Part shown: piece by piece, positions 18,136 to 20,063 of the stretch
How positions within the stretch are numbered: the stretch's first letter is position 1
How the letters are laid out: the number at the start of each line of letters is the position of its first letter
NCBI GenBank assembly: GCA_943704415.1
Contig: CALSCO010001728.1
Location: 1 to 20,063, forward strand
Source: Parvularia atlantis
Taxonomy: Eukaryota; Opisthokonta; Rotosphaerida
Length of the DNA stretch: 20,063 nt
Direction of reading: 5' to 3'
Translations under genes and position numbers: made by a program
Notes under the pieces: model-generated
Database searches by the model: none
Seen by the model: the letters and a program-made list of their open reading frames with translations, nothing else
Told to the model about the DNA's origin: nothing

Positions 18136-19991
18136 ATGCGCACCGTGCTCGTTGCCCTCACGCTGCTCGCCGCGCCCGCGCTCGCGTTCGGCCCGCGCTG
18201 CCGCCCGGTCGCGCTGGGCGAGGCCGGGACCGAACTGGTCAACACGCAGCTTGCGCCGCCGCGCGACTTCAAGGTGGCCTTCATCGGCGACCAGGGTGCG
18301 GCCGCTCTCTCTCTGCTTCTTCTGTGAGTGAACGGCAACACGGCGCAGGCATCAAGAGCGAGTCGGTGCGCGTGCTGCAGCTGATCAAGAGCGAGGGCGC
18401 CAAGGCCGTCGTGCACAGCGGCGACTACGACTATGAAAACAACCCGGGCGCGTGGATGAACCAGCTCGAGTCGGTCATGGGCGACGACTACCCGTACTTT
18501 GCGTCGGTGCGGGCGGGGAGCGTGCCGTGCGCGTCGCGAACTGCTCACGCGCCACCGCGCGGCCAGATCGGCAATCACGACAACCTGCGCTGGGACGAGT
18601 ACGCGCGCCTGCTGTCGGACCACATGGGCCGCGTCAGCAACGTGTCATGCACGGGTGCGCGCGCGCCGCGCTTCGGTCCCATCCGCGCCGTCTGACGGGC
18701 GTCTCCCCAAGGCGAGATGGGCGTGCAGATGACGTGCGCGTACCAGGGCCTGCTGATCGTTATCAGCGGCGTGGGCACGCGCCCGGGCGCCGTCGCGCAC
18801 GACCAGTACATCACGCAGGAGTTCTCGCGCCAGAACAACATCTGGAAGGTCGTGTCGTGGCACAAGAACCACCGTAACTACCAAGTGCGTCTCGCATCCT
18901 GCTCGCGCACCCGCGCCCGTCTCACACGTGCGCGCAGATCGGCGGCAAGATCACCGAGGTCGGCCTCGAGAACTACGACGCCGCGCTCGAGCAGGGTGCG
19001 ATCGTCGCGACCGGCCACGAGCATAGCTACGCGCGCTCGCACACGATGAGCTCGTTCAGCGAGTACAAGGTCGTCGACGAGAATAACACGCTCCAGGTCG
19101 AGCCGGGCAAGTCGTTTGTGTTCTGCAGCGGCCTTGGCGGCCAGGGCATCCGCGACTGGGACGACGACTTGGTCGACAACCCGTGGTGGGCCGCCGTCGG
19201 CGCGTCCGACAACGGTGTTTCGGACGGCGCGCTCTTCTGCACGTTCAACATCAATGACAACCCGCGCTTGGCCGAGTGCTACTTCAAGGACCTCAACAAC
19301 CGCGAGCTTGACCGCTTCCGCGTCGTTAGCAACAACGCCGGCAGCGTCCGCGCCCCGACCGAGCGCGCGCGCTTCCGCGAGATGCACGAGATCGCCGTCA
19401 TGAGCGAGACCGACGACTACTCGGTCGACGCCGCCGGCGCTGTCGTCCACGGCGAGCAAATGGCCTGGGGCGAGGGCTTCACGTCGTACGTGACCTTCCG
19501 CACGTTCACGGCCCCGCGCGGTGCGTGTGCACCGCGATACTGTCCGCGCGCGCTCACGTGCACGCACGTCGCGCGCCACCAGCGCTGCTCCAGCGCCTGC
19601 GCGCTGTACGCTTGCAAGTCTACGGCGCGTCCGAGGGCGCGTCGGCCGAGCTGCCGTCGTTCGAGATCCGCGCGTCGCTCGGCGAGGGCCGCGTGACCAA
19701 GACCGCTGTCGTCTGGGACAAGGAGGACGACGGCTTCGAGGGAGAGTCGGTCTGGGTCTCGCCCGACTTGACGCCGCTGCTCCAGGTGCGCGCGCGCGTC
19801 CGCTTCGCCTGGCTTGCGTGGCCTGACGCGCACCGCAGGAGCTGCTCGACAACACGTCGCAGCAGATGGTCAAGGGCCTCACGCTCGTGATCACGGGCAA
19901 GGGCGCGCGCCGCGTCTGGGCCACGGAGCAGGACGACTGCTTCGCGCCGACGCTGTCGCTGCACCTTGCCAAGACGCCCGTCTCGCGCTGA
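18136..19991 (+). CDS. Secreted or luminal purple acid phosphatase-like metallophosphoesterase, seven exons
   Basis: Exons 18136-18295, 18349-18506, 18567-18654, 18712-18884, 18938-19520, 19619-19785 and 19839-19991 give 493 residues. A signal peptide fits residues 1-17 (MRTVLVALTLLAAPALA). All five metal-binding motifs of purple acid phosphatases follow in order: GDQG (51-54), GDYDY (78-82, the Tyr at the GDxxY position), GNHD (108-111), SWHKNH with His186, and GHEHSY (219-224). The enzyme should hydrolyse phosphate esters using a two-metal centre in the secretory pathway or outside the cell. After about residue 270 comes a further 220 residues with beta-rich character and acidic patches that I do not recognise; typical mammalian-type enzymes end near residue 330. 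Splicing restores motifs, for example ASIGNHDN across 18507-18566. The 98-nt intron 19521-19618 is the longest placed. Confidence 0.9.
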
Positions 19992-20063
19992 TTGTGCCCT
20001 CCTCCTCCTCACCGTGTGGTGTCAGGCATCGTTTGCAAACCTTCTCTTTCTTGCCCCCCCCCC
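19992..20063. other. 3' flank of the phosphatase gene and end of window
   Basis: Seventy-two bases after the TGA: a CT-rich stretch, then a run of C ending the window. The terminal C-run may be real or the edge of a sequence gap. Confidence 0.4.

Noticed and set aside
1-20063. Bacterial operon or plasmid DNA
   Set aside because: All identifiable genes are eukaryotic families and require splicing.
20051-20063. C-run at the window end as a functional element
   Set aside because: It is at the edge and may be a sequence-gap artefact.

Overview
The window is nuclear DNA of a GC-rich eukaryote with a very compact genome. Every recognisable gene belongs to a eukaryotic family. Ten genes can be read end to end only by removing short introns, of which I placed 57 (47 to 98 nt). 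Almost all donors read GTGCG, and many introns carry CTGAC or CTCAC near the acceptor. TyrRS fused to an EMAP II-like domain, an animal-type cryptochrome and a V-ATPase accessory-like membrane protein would suit an opisthokont or neighbouring protist. The sequence alone does not fix the lineage.

Layout. 1-160 is the 3' end of an unidentified + strand gene. ATG5 (1663 to 191) and an animal-type cryptochrome/(6-4) photolyase homologue (4534 to 1798) are in tandem on the - strand. A 372-bp divergent spacer leads to an RmlD-like reductase (4907-5895, +). This converges on a small membrane protein with an ATP6AP2-like tail (6525 to 6050, -), which in turn diverges from spermidine synthase (6700-7790, +). 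Then follow a small ORF of unclear status, a FYVE-PH protein (8030-9139, +) and tyrosyl-tRNA synthetase (9205-11377, +). A four-KH RNA-binding protein (13009 to 11438, -) sits head to head, 45 bp apart, with an RRM-YTH protein (13055-14869, +). A long, intron-poor, less GC-rich unknown gene (about 17816 to 14975, -) comes next. A secreted purple acid phosphatase-like enzyme (18136-19991, +) closes the window.

The genes form no single pathway. They cover autophagy, light sensing, polyamine synthesis, translation, endosomal lipid recognition, V-ATPase/endomembrane function and RNA binding, as expected of ordinary host DNA with very short spacers. The KH and RRM-YTH pair, sharing a tiny divergent spacer, is the only neighbourhood that hints at a functional link.

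Points most worth checking: five GC-AG introns out of 57; a YTH domain that lost two of three m6A-cage tryptophans and is fused to an RRM; a cryptochrome that keeps the Trp triad but lacks the catalytic first histidine of (6-4) photolyases; and the compositionally foreign unknown gene. I saw no mobile element, viral relic, CRISPR array, tRNA or rRNA.
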